Assembly: GCA_043812455.1 (NCBI GenBank)
Contig: JBDRMB010000014.1
Span: 1-52,955, forward strand
From: JABHQR01 sp043812455
GTDB taxonomy: Archaea; Nanobdellota; Nanobdellia; Woesearchaeales; GW2011-AR9
Length of the DNA: 52,955 bases
Direction of reading: 5' to 3'
Shown: piece after piece, positions 1-6,991 of the stretch
How the letters are laid out: each line of letters starts with the position of its first letter
Position numbering within the stretch: the stretch's first letter is position 1
Program-made: the position numbers and the translations under genes
The notes under the pieces: generated by a model
Told to the model about the DNA's origin: nothing
Databases searched by the model: none
What the model saw: the letters and a program-made list of their open reading frames with translations, nothing else

Positions 1-56
1 CCGATTTTGCCTAACAAATACTTAATTTTATTAATCAAACTCTTTTTTTCTTTCAT
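1..56 (-). CDS. 5' end of an unidentified gene, cut by the window edge
   Basis: Only the first 18 codons are present: MKEKKSLINKIKYLLGKI, starting at ATG 56. The stretch is lysine-rich and its function cannot be named. It resembles the partial gene that begins at 52901 (MKKEKRLDRKIYCLFKTA), and both start one or two bases after the same kind of hairpin leader. This suggests two members of one gene family. The start is chosen because a GAGGTG ribosome-binding site lies seven bases upstream, inside the last hairpin. Everything beyond the window edge is unknown. Confidence 0.5.
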   Translation of the reverse strand, partial: MKEKKSLINKIKYLLGKI

Positions 57-57
57 C

Positions 58-128
58 GGTGAACACCTCGAATGTTCACCACCCCAGTAGAGCTATGCTT
101 TACTGGGTTATTAATCTTTCTTTAGACT
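58..128 (-). promoter_or_regulatory. structured 5' leader, copy A (three stem-loops)
   Basis: Read on the minus strand there are three successive hairpins before the ATG at 56. P1 is AGTCT/AGATT (113-128). P2 is CCCAGTA/TACTGGG (83-107). P3 is GGTGAACA/TGTTCACC (58-80), with GAGG of the Shine-Dalgarno in its 7-base loop. The same three stems in the same order precede the gene at 52901, with compensatory changes in P2 (A:T to T:A) and P3 (C:G to T:A). P1 holds a G-U pair here and an A-U pair there. Known families do not tell me what it senses. A cis-acting translational regulator is an inference from position and structure. Confidence 0.6.
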
Positions 129-185
129 TGGGACATACCCGAGCTTTAAGTTAACTTTAAATAATTCTAAATTTTACTTTTTATT

Positions 186-1121
186 ATGACCAACTTTGTT
201 ATTAGGTTTTTCAAATGGATTTTTAGTGCTTTGAATAAAGGTGCGCGTTCTCAACATCAAGAAGAACACGTTGAGAGAGGAGAAGAAAGAGCGCTTGTTG
301 TTGAAGAAGCGTTTGCTACGCAAGGTATTCACATTGAAAGAGAAGTAGAACATCGGGCAGAAGAATTAATTGCAGAAAATGATGAAGTTGTACCAGTATT
401 AGAAAAAGTTACCTCTGAAGTAGGCGAATTTGTAAAAGATCATGATCATCATCATCTGGACAATCTCGGTGCCGAATTTAAAATTGTGGTTGACTATTTC
501 CATAACATTCGTAAACATTGGTACGGAATTTCTAAACGATATGAAAAGTCAATAGGAACTTTAGAGAAAGCCAAAAAATCTTTAGACACATTTAGTGAAA
601 GCCTGAATGATGAAAAGAAAACTTTGCGAAAAGAATCAAGGGGATTACGCCTTTCTCTCAGAAAAAAATTATCTTTGGATCAGGAAAAAAAGGCAGCAAT
701 AATTAAACGTAAAACTGAAATTAATTTACGTCTTTCGGCTTTAGTAACCGCAGAGATTACTAAAAATGAAGAATTTATCACAAAAGCTAATGAATTTAAC
801 GGAAAAATAAAAGAAGTTTTGAAGTCCGGAGATCAGCTTAACGAAAAATTATCTCAACATACTGAAAAATGGAAAGAAATGCAAAAGCATATAGAAGAAC
901 TTAAAGAATTTATTAAACACGACCGTAATTTAGCGATTATGTTAGGAGCTAATGCTCAATCTTCAAAACATTATTTTGAAGAAGCTTTAGCAGCATCAAG
1001 AGAAGTTAATCATTTGCTTAGCGAAAAGAGAACTTTAGACAGAGTATATAATAGTCTTTTAGTAGAAGAAGAGGTAACTTTTCAAAAAGAAGAAAAAGAA
1101 GAATTACCATTAGCATCTTAA
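186..1121 (+). CDS. coiled-coil protein of unknown function
   Basis: A 311-residue protein I do not recognise. The first 20 residues are hydrophobic and aromatic (ATG at 186), followed by a charged, Glu/Lys-rich body that looks alpha-helical and coiled-coil through most of residues 60-300. A His/Asp cluster (DHDHHH) lies near residue 90. There is no catalytic motif. An AT-rich TATA-like stretch (CTTTAAATAA, about 148-158) sits at leaderless spacing before the ATG. It is divergent from the leader-controlled gene at 56, so the two share about 130 bp of promoter region. It could be a membrane-associated structural protein, but that is a guess. Confidence 0.6.
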   Translation: MTNFVIRFFKWIFSALNKGARSQHQEEHVERGEERALVVEEAFATQGIHIEREVEHRAEELIAENDEVVPVLEKVTSEVGEFVKDHDHHHLDNLGAEFKIVVDYFHNIRKHWYGISKRYEKSIGTLEKAKKSLDTFSESLNDEKKTLRKESRGLRLSLRKKLSLDQEKKAAIIKRKTEINLRLSALVTAEITKNEEFITKANEFNGKIKEVLKSGDQLNEKLSQHTEKWKEMQKHIEELKEFIKHDRNLAIMLGANAQSSKHYFEEALAASREVNHLLSEKRTLDRVYNSLLVEEEVTFQKEEKEELPLAS

Positions 1122-1134
1122 ATTTTTGATAAAA

Positions 1135-2085
1135 TTAATCTTTAACATAATCTTCTGCCATAAACACTTTCTTAACATTGACAGCCAAACCTTTCTTAAA
1201 AGTATTTGCCTCAACTGCTGACATTAAAGTTTCTCCAATGGCAACCAATTCGCCTTTTAAACTCATAATTGCAACATATTCACCACGTTTGAAACTTTCC
1301 ATCTTACTAATTCCTGGTACACCTAAATCTCTACCATGAACCAATGTTTGTACAGTTGTATCTAAAACCCATACTTTTTTCAAACGAGATAATGCATTCT
1401 CAATTGGTTTGATACAATATCGCAAATATTTATCATTACCTTCTTCTTTCCAATAATGCATCGCATCTTTGAGATCATTAAGAGTAACAAGATTATCTTT
1501 TTCAGTCAATGGGCCGGCAGCAGTCCTTCGCAGTTCAGCCATATGTGCACCAACTCCTAAAGTTTTTCCTAAATCATGCACTAATTTACGGATATAAGTT
1601 CCAGCTTGACATCTTACTCTAAACAATACATCTTGACCATCAATTTCAATTATTTCAAATTCATATATCTCTCTAACTCTTTCAGCACGTTTAACTGCAC
1701 TTTTGATTGGCGGTAATTGTTTAATCTTTCCAACGAATTTATCTACACCTGCACGCAAATCTTCTTCTGAAACCTCTTTATGCAAATGCATTATTCCAAC
1801 ATACTCCTTTGGTGCAGTCAAGAAATATTGTGTGATTCTAGTTGCTCTGCCTAAAGCGATTGGTTGTACACCAGTCACTGCGGGATCTAAAGTACCAGAA
1901 TGACCAGACTTGTTAATACCTAAAATCTTCTGGACGAAATCTGAAACTTGGTGTGAAGTTGGACCTTTAGGTTTGTCAATGTTAACAATACCATAATTAA
2001 TCAACTCTTCAGTAGAACGTTCTTCTGGCGAAATTCCTAGTTCACCATTAGCTTCTTTAATCAGGAAGGTTTGCCCAGTATTCAT
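1135..2085 (-). CDS. cbf5: tRNA/rRNA pseudouridine synthase Cbf5 (archaeal TruB/dyskerin)
   Basis: Catalytic subunit of the H/ACA ribonucleoprotein, which converts uridine to pseudouridine in rRNA and also modifies tRNA U55. The TruB core is visible: NIDKPKGPTSHQV near residue 36, and the catalytic-loop motif GHSGTLDPAVTGV near residue 56-68, whose Asp is the nucleophile. A KLVHDLG motif follows. The C-terminal third (about 235-310) has the PUA layout. The length of 316 residues is normal for archaea. Its partner Nop10 is encoded at 39630. The start at 2085 lies inside the upstream gene (29-nt overlap), suggesting co-transcription with it. Confidence 0.95.
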   Translation of the reverse strand: MNTGQTFLIKEANGELGISPEERSTEELINYGIVNIDKPKGPTSHQVSDFVQKILGINKSGHSGTLDPAVTGVQPIALGRATRITQYFLTAPKEYVGIMHLHKEVSEEDLRAGVDKFVGKIKQLPPIKSAVKRAERVREIYEFEIIEIDGQDVLFRVRCQAGTYIRKLVHDLGKTLGVGAHMAELRRTAAGPLTEKDNLVTLNDLKDAMHYWKEEGNDKYLRYCIKPIENALSRLKKVWVLDTTVQTLVHGRDLGVPGISKMESFKRGEYVAIMSLKGELVAIGETLMSAVEANTFKKGLAVNVKKVFMAEDYVKD

Positions 2086-2890
2086 TTTTTATAACTCTAA
2101 TTTCTTTTTCGGCTTCTGTCAAAGCTTTTAATGTTCGATCTTCTAACAACTCATTTAATTCTTTGAAAAGGCTAATCATTTGCCGATCATCAATAGTCCT
2201 TTTCAAGTTATAGAACGAAAACTGGGTCATCCTTTTTAATTTTTTACTAAAGGATAAAGCTCTTCCTTCTTTCAGGTTCATGTAAAACCTTAAACTTAAC
2301 CAATTATTGGCAGTATTTTCCACGTTCAAGAAATTCTTGATAAAATTCATTAAATGTTTTTTCTTTAAAATTGCATTAATCTTCTTGTTTTTCTTTTCAC
2401 CCAAATCATGATATGAAGAAAATGCAGTGATTGCATAACCCATTCTTGGATTGTTTAATGCTTTAATAAGTTTAGGAACAATTTCTGGGTTGTGTTTAGT
2501 GAGAATACTATCAACAGAAAATTCAATCAAATGATGGATAATGTCCTCATCAATTTTTCCTAGACACGATTTATATCTCTTAGCAATTCTTTTTACATTA
2601 TCACTATTTTGGGTGATAAAACCGTTCCAACCATGGAAATAGTGATCCAATCCTTTTGGATTCTCGCTATGTAATATAATTCCTAAAGCTAGAATCTTTT
2701 TTAATCTCCCATTAGCATATTCAAAGAAATCTTTACTCTTATGATGAGTATTGTGATACTGAATAAGTCCAGTTAGGTGAATATCTGGCAAAATACTACC
2801 TACAATTAAGTGATCTAATTCCTCTTGTGTTATCTCTTGGTCTTTAGTCAACTGTAAAGCCATGTAAGTATGTGTTAGGATATTTGCCAT
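2057..2890 (-). CDS. zinc-dependent phospholipase C-like protein
   Basis: About 277 residues, helical, with His/Asp motifs spaced as in the zinc-dependent phospholipase C family: HTYMA at the N-terminus, GSILPDIH near residue 30, YHNTHH near 44, LGIILHS and LDHYFHG near 75-90, and HHLIEFSVD near 123. I infer a metal-bound helical hydrolase; the substrate is unknown. The frame is open to 2944, but I prefer ATG 2890 because a TATA box (TTATTAAATA, 2911-2920) lies 25 bp upstream, which implies leaderless initiation there. It overlaps the cbf5 start and probably heads that transcript. Confidence 0.6.
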   Translation of the reverse strand: MANILTHTYMALQLTKDQEITQEELDHLIVGSILPDIHLTGLIQYHNTHHKSKDFFEYANGRLKKILALGIILHSENPKGLDHYFHGWNGFITQNSDNVKRIAKRYKSCLGKIDEDIIHHLIEFSVDSILTKHNPEIVPKLIKALNNPRMGYAITAFSSYHDLGEKKNKKINAILKKKHLMNFIKNFLNVENTANNWLSLRFYMNLKEGRALSFSKKLKRMTQFSFYNLKRTIDDRQMISLFKELNELLEDRTLKALTEAEKEIRVIKNEYWANLPD

Positions 2891-2910
2891 ATTAAGCTTA
2901 AAATGGCTTT

Positions 2911-2920
2911 TATTTAATAA
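2911..2920 (-). promoter_or_regulatory. TATA box for the phospholipase-like/cbf5 transcript
   Basis: TTATTAAATA on the minus strand, centred about 25 bp before ATG 2890. This is the usual archaeal TATA-to-start distance for a leaderless message, and it decides the start codon. Confidence 0.5.
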
Positions 2921-2983
2921 GTTTGCTATTGTTTTTACTAACAAGTCATAACAAATGAGAATTTTAATAGTCGGTAAGAAATT

Positions 2984-3457
2984 TTACTCGGTCTTTTCTT
3001 CAACAGGAGCTTTTTCTTTAACTTCTGCTTTCTCTTCAACTTTGGGTGTCTCAGCAGCTGGTTTAACTTCTTCCATTTTTTCTTTTTTAACTGGTGTTTC
3101 TTCCCTCTTAACAGGTTCTTTAGTCTCTTTTTTAGTTGCCTTTACTTCCTTCTTAGCTGCTTTTCTTTCTGCTTTTGCAGTTTTAGCACCAAATAATTCA
3201 GCTTTAACTACACCATCTTTATCTTTAGTAACACTAACTTTTACGTGATGTGGTGGATTCTTGATACCATGTTTCCACATTTTTTCGTTAAGTTCAGTTC
3301 CAAGCTTAACATTATCAGATTTCATATGTTTACCCAAGAATTGTTTTAAAGCAGTAATAGCTTTCTTAGTCCTTTTCCATCTAGGAACCTTTTGATATTC
3401 TTTCCTTAATGGCACCGTGTATGTTCTTTCCAATTCCGGAGTGTCTTTTTTTACCAT
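2984..3457 (-). CDS. rpl31e: large-subunit ribosomal protein L31e with long charged tail
   Basis: Residues 1-90 match L31e (RTYTVPLR near the start, then VPRWKRTKKAI and a short beta-rich end). L31e sits near the polypeptide exit tunnel. The usual length is 80-95 residues. Here a tail of about 65 residues made almost only of Lys, Glu, Ala, Pro and Val is added, probably disordered and exposed at the exit site. It is the third gene of an S19e-L39e-L31e operon, a common archaeal order. The identity of the core is secure; the role of the tail is unknown. Confidence 0.9.
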   Translation of the reverse strand: MVKKDTPELERTYTVPLRKEYQKVPRWKRTKKAITALKQFLGKHMKSDNVKLGTELNEKMWKHGIKNPPHHVKVSVTKDKDGVVKAELFGAKTAKAERKAAKKEVKATKKETKEPVKREETPVKKEKMEEVKPAAETPKVEEKAEVKEKAPVEEKTE

Positions 3458-3473
3458 TTTGTTTAAATTATAA

Positions 3474-3647
3474 TTATACCTTTAATTTAGATCTTCGCCA
3501 ATTTCTTTTAATTGCAGTATGTCGGGAAGGGTGAACTTTTTTACCTTTACCATAAGTTTTTAGAACTGTCCAGAAAGGAGCCCATTTAGTCTGTCCAATT
3601 CTCTTCAATAATCTTTTCTTTTTAGCGGGATGTTTGGAAGTTGCCAT
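3474..3647 (-). CDS. rpl39e: large-subunit ribosomal protein L39e
   Basis: A 57-residue, very basic protein ending in RNWRRSKLKV, the classical L39e terminus. It lines the peptide exit tunnel. The frame is open further upstream, but the start at 3647 (MATSKHPAKKKRLLKR) fits the family length and lies 4 nt after the S19e stop. The few extra residues in the middle (YGKGKKVHPSRHTAIK) are slightly unusual for this short family. Confidence 0.93.
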   Translation of the reverse strand: MATSKHPAKKKRLLKRIGQTKWAPFWTVLKTYGKGKKVHPSRHTAIKRNWRRSKLKV

Positions 3648-3651
3648 ATTA

Positions 3652-4101
3652 TTATGATTTAGTTTCTTTTCTTTCAGCCTTTGCAATATTTACTGCTAAC
3701 TTGTCTAATAAAGAAGTTCCTTTTGGAGTTAATACTCGACCTTTATGATCACCAACTTGAGTTTGTTTAATCAATTCAGACTTTTCTAACTGTTGCAAAA
3801 TTTTTCTGATCACTGAACCTGACGCTTTGTAAACGTGTTCTGGCTTGTGACCACGGTTCTTTTTACCACCATATTTGGTACGAAGTTTTTCTGTACCTAC
3901 TGGTCCTAATTTTGCTACAGATCTTAATACTGCTGCTGACCTTAAGTACCACCAGTCAGGATCTTCTGGTAATCTTTCTTTGTGGTGTCCAGTTTTAACG
4001 AACTGACTCCAGTCAGTAGGTTCAACCAACTTTTGCTTTTTAAGTTCTTCAGCAGTCTGTTTAATCAAACTGTTGGCGTTAACTAACATGATGTGTGTCA
4101 T
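3652..4101 (-). CDS. rps19e: small-subunit ribosomal protein S19e
   Basis: Winged-helix ribosomal protein found in archaea and eukaryotes, involved in 40S/30S head maturation. Diagnostic segments are DPDWWYLRSAAVLR, KLGPVGTEKLRTKYGG and the C-terminal GRVLTPKG. The frame is open to 4125, but a TATA box overlaps that upstream ATG, so transcription would begin near 4101-4104. I therefore choose ATG 4101 (MTHIMLVNAN), with 4089 as an alternative. First gene of the S19e-L39e-L31e operon. Confidence 0.92.
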   Translation of the reverse strand: MTHIMLVNANSLIKQTAEELKKQKLVEPTDWSQFVKTGHHKERLPEDPDWWYLRSAAVLRSVAKLGPVGTEKLRTKYGGKKNRGHKPEHVYKASGSVIRKILQQLEKSELIKQTQVGDHKGRVLTPKGTSLLDKLAVNIAKAERKETKS

Positions 4102-4124
4102 AGAAAGCTTAGGATTTGGGTTCA

Positions 4125-4138
4125 TTTATAAATATTTT
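4125..4138 (-). promoter_or_regulatory. TATA box of the S19e operon
   Basis: The minus strand reads AAAATATTTATAAAT, centred near 4131 and about 28 bp upstream of ATG 4101. It overlaps the longest-ORF start codon (4125), which argues against that start. Confidence 0.55.
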
Positions 4139-4244
4139 GTTCGGAGTGAGTATATTATTCTTGTTTTGGCTAGTACTGAAGCATTCGGGTAAAACTTTCA
4201 TAACACTTAAATAAAGCCCCATATCACCTTCAGAACAGATACTT

Positions 4245-5171
4245 ATGAGAAAAGTTGTAGTAATTGGGGGTGGAAGCGGTTCTTATTTAGTACTGAAAGG
4301 GCTGAAAGAATACCCGTTACAAATTTATTCCATCGTTAGCATGTTCGATTCTGGTGGTAGTACTGGAAAATTACGTGATCAATTGGGGGTTTTACCTCCC
4401 GGAGATGTTCGAAGATGCTTAATTGCGTTGGCAGATGACGATCATGAAAACATTTTAAGAGAACTGTTTATGTTCAGGTTTGAAGGTGGAGTAGAAAATC
4501 ATTCTTTAGGTAACTTAATTTTAACTGCGGCAGAACAGAATTATGGTAATCTTGCAGAAGGTATAAAAAAATTATCTCAAGTATTGAATCTAAAAGGTAC
4601 AGTTCTTCCAGTATCTTTAGACAATGCTCAATTATGTGCTCAGTTAGCTGACGGTACGGTAATTAAAGGTGAGACTAACATTGACATACCTGAAGGTGAA
4701 CGCGCTAAGATTGAAAAAGTTTTCTTGGAACCTCCAGCTAAATTGAATTCTGAAGCCGCAGAAGCAATCCGTGAAGCAGATTTGATAGTTATCGGTCCTG
4801 GTGACCTTTACACTAGTTTAATACCAAACATGTTAGTAGAAGGTATTCAAGAAGCATTAGCTGAAAGTAAAGCAAAGATTGCTTATGTCTGTAACTTAAT
4901 GACTAAGAAAGGAGAAACTGACGGTTTCAGAGTTTCAGATTTTGTTAATGAGATTGAAAATTATTTGCCAAGACCAGTAGATCATATCATCTGTAATGAG
5001 AACCATATCAGTCGAATGTCACTGGAAAGGTATCGACTAAATAACCAATTTCCAGTAGTTTTTGATATGGCAGAAGATCAACGTGCAATAGTTGCAGAAC
5101 TGATTGACCAGCCAGATGTGGTAAGACACAATTTGAGAAAACTAGCTCACGAGTTGGTGCGTTTATGCTAA
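4245..5171 (+). CDS. yvcK: YvcK/CofD-like UDP-GlcNAc-binding regulator
   Basis: A 308-residue member of the YvcK (gluconeogenesis factor, CofD-like) family. The N-terminal nucleotide-binding loop VVVIGGGSGSYLVLKGL, the SMFDSGGSTGKLRDQ motif and the VLPPGDVRRCL segment are all present, as is the later IGPGDLYTSL. In bacteria YvcK binds UDP-N-acetylglucosamine and tunes carbon flux and envelope synthesis. In archaea the role is not established. It overlaps the following HAD gene by 7 nt and is two genes from a GlmU-like enzyme, so a link to UDP-sugar level is plausible. Divergent from S19e. Confidence 0.9.
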   Translation: MRKVVVIGGGSGSYLVLKGLKEYPLQIYSIVSMFDSGGSTGKLRDQLGVLPPGDVRRCLIALADDDHENILRELFMFRFEGGVENHSLGNLILTAAEQNYGNLAEGIKKLSQVLNLKGTVLPVSLDNAQLCAQLADGTVIKGETNIDIPEGERAKIEKVFLEPPAKLNSEAAEAIREADLIVIGPGDLYTSLIPNMLVEGIQEALAESKAKIAYVCNLMTKKGETDGFRVSDFVNEIENYLPRPVDHIICNENHISRMSLERYRLNNQFPVVFDMAEDQRAIVAELIDQPDVVRHNLRKLAHELVRLC

Positions 5172-5671
5172 TAATATTTGATTTAGATGATACTTTATAC
5201 GACTGTACAGGGGGCATAATTAGAAATTCTGATGGCACTTATAACCTTGAAAATATAACTCTCTTTTCTGGAGTTAAAGAATTCTTAAAAGATTCTAATA
5301 ATAACAATCATAAAAATATTAAAACTGTTTTGGTAAGCATGGGTGACTCAGATTTTCAAAATAAAAAATTAACTATTCTTGGAATTAGTGAACTATTCAA
5401 TAAAATAATAATTTGCTCAACAGACCCTGAAAAAAAAGATTGTTTTCAGCAAGCTATGGAAAAGTTTCCAGAAGAAAAAGAAATTTTAATTGTTGGTAAC
5501 AGAATTGATTCAGAGATTAGGTACGGCAATGAACTGGGATTAAAAACTGTATTAATCAATCACGGAAAATATAAAAATTTAAAAGCAAAAGACAGTTCTG
5601 AAATTCCAGACCTAGTTTATTTAACATTCCAAGAGTTTGTTGAAGGGTTGTTTAAAGATAACAAAAATTAA
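5165..5671 (+). CDS. HAD-superfamily phosphatase
   Basis: A 168-residue haloacid-dehalogenase-type hydrolase. Motif I is FDLDDTLYD (residues 4-12) with the nucleophile Asp. A Lys-containing motif III is near PEKKDCF, and motif IV is IVGNRIDSEI with the acidic pair. There is no large cap domain, and the substrate cannot be inferred from sequence. The start overlaps the yvcK stop, so the two are translationally coupled. The GlmU-like gene follows after 22 nt. It could act on a sugar or nucleotide phosphate in the same pathway (inference). Confidence 0.85.
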   Translation: MLIIFDLDDTLYDCTGGIIRNSDGTYNLENITLFSGVKEFLKDSNNNNHKNIKTVLVSMGDSDFQNKKLTILGISELFNKIIICSTDPEKKDCFQQAMEKFPEEKEILIVGNRIDSEIRYGNELGLKTVLINHGKYKNLKAKDSSEIPDLVYLTFQEFVEGLFKDNKN

Positions 5672-5693
5672 GGACAAATTAAGGATAAATAAA

Positions 5694-6860
5694 ATGCAAG
5701 CAGTAATTTTAGCAGCAGGAAAAGGTACTCGGATTTATCCGTTTTCAATAGAAAAACCTAAACCTTTAATTGAAGTGGCTAACAAACCAGTACTTGAACA
5801 TAACTTGGATCAAATGTTAGGTCTGATTGATGAAGTTATCATTATTGTTGGTTACAAGAAAGATATGATCATGGATCGGATCGGCGACCATTATCATAAT
5901 ATCAAAATTAAATATGTTGTTCAGGAGAAAACTTTAGGTACAGGTCATGCTGTAGCAATGGCGGAACAAGAAGTTAGTGGCAAATTTTTGGTAATTAACG
6001 GAGATGATTTATTTTCTCGAAAAGATATGGAAAATCTTTTGAAATTTGATAATTGTATCCTGGTACAAGAAAAAGAAAATGTTTCTGCATTTGGTGTCAT
6101 TGAAGCAAAAGATGGCAAGGTTGTTAACATTATAGAAAAGCCAGTTAAAGGTCAAGAACCTAGCAAGTTGGTTAATGTGGGGATGTATGCTTTCACTCCT
6201 GAAATTTTTCAAATTCTAAAAACTTTACCAAAATCTGAACGGGGAGAGTATGAAATAACTGATGCTGTTAGAGTTTTAGCTCAACAAGGTAAAATGTTTT
6301 ATCAGGAATTGAAAGGGTTCTGGATTCCGGTAGGTTACCCCTGGCACATCTTGGAAGCTACTGAGACTTTACTAGAGGAAGAAGAAGGTAGTTCAATCAA
6401 AGGCAAGATTGAGGAAGGAGTTACAATTGATGGTAGTGTTGATATTGGAAAAGGAAGTTTAATCAAAAGCGGTACAATCTTGAAAGGAAATATTATTATT
6501 GGAGAAAATTGTGTGGTAGGTGAAAATTGTTTAATCACTGGTTATACTGCAATTGGTAACAATTCTGAAGTTAGTCAGGGAACTGGGTTGGATAATGTTA
6601 TTGTTGGTAGTGGTGCTAAGATTGGTAAAAAGTGTATGGTTAAAGATTCTGTACTTGGCGAAAATGTAGAATTAAGTCCGGGAGTTAGAATCGAGAATAT
6701 TGGCAATTGTTCAGGAAAACCTTGTACAGTTAAAGTTAAACTTAAAAACAAAACTTTAGATTCTGGTAAAAAAAGGTTAGGTGCTTTTGTTGCTGATAAT
6801 TGTAAAGTTAAAGGCAAGTTAGAACCTGGCGAATGTCGAGAAAACGGGAATTGTAATTAG
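5694..6860 (+). CDS. GlmU-like bifunctional sugar-1-phosphate nucleotidyltransferase
   Basis: A 388-residue protein with two domains. Residues 1-230 are a nucleotidyltransferase fold, with the signature AVILAAGKGTRIYPF, the substrate region EKPKPLIEVANKPVLEH and INGDD. Residues 240-375 form a left-handed beta-helix of hexapeptide repeats, as in acetyl- and acyltransferases. Archaeal homologues make UDP-GlcNAc, dTDP-glucose or related nucleotide sugars from the sugar-1-phosphate. The frame is open from 5637, but ATG 5694 is right because the signature begins at residue 2. Third gene of the yvcK-HAD-glmU-like run. The exact sugar is not determined. Confidence 0.85.
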   Translation: MQAVILAAGKGTRIYPFSIEKPKPLIEVANKPVLEHNLDQMLGLIDEVIIIVGYKKDMIMDRIGDHYHNIKIKYVVQEKTLGTGHAVAMAEQEVSGKFLVINGDDLFSRKDMENLLKFDNCILVQEKENVSAFGVIEAKDGKVVNIIEKPVKGQEPSKLVNVGMYAFTPEIFQILKTLPKSERGEYEITDAVRVLAQQGKMFYQELKGFWIPVGYPWHILEATETLLEEEEGSSIKGKIEEGVTIDGSVDIGKGSLIKSGTILKGNIIIGENCVVGENCLITGYTAIGNNSEVSQGTGLDNVIVGSGAKIGKKCMVKDSVLGENVELSPGVRIENIGNCSGKPCTVKVKLKNKTLDSGKKRLGAFVADNCKVKGKLEPGECRENGNCN

Positions 6861-6921
6861 TTAGTGTATATTTTTAAAATAGGTTCTAGTTAGTAAATAA
6901 TATAAAGTCTAAGTTATTCTC

Positions 6922-6951
6922 TATTAGTTAAAAATTATACTATAACTAATA
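6922..6951. other. AT-only inverted repeat upstream of AMP phosphorylase
   Basis: Perfect 8-bp arms, TATTAGTT (6922-6929) and AACTAATA (6944-6951), with a 14-base spacer, about 40 bp before the AMP phosphorylase start. It could be an operator for that gene or a terminator for the preceding operon. There is no T-run directly after it, so an operator is slightly favoured. Confidence 0.3.
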
Positions 6952-6991
6952 AATATGATTAATAAATTAATTTTAAAAAAAGAGGTTTGAT

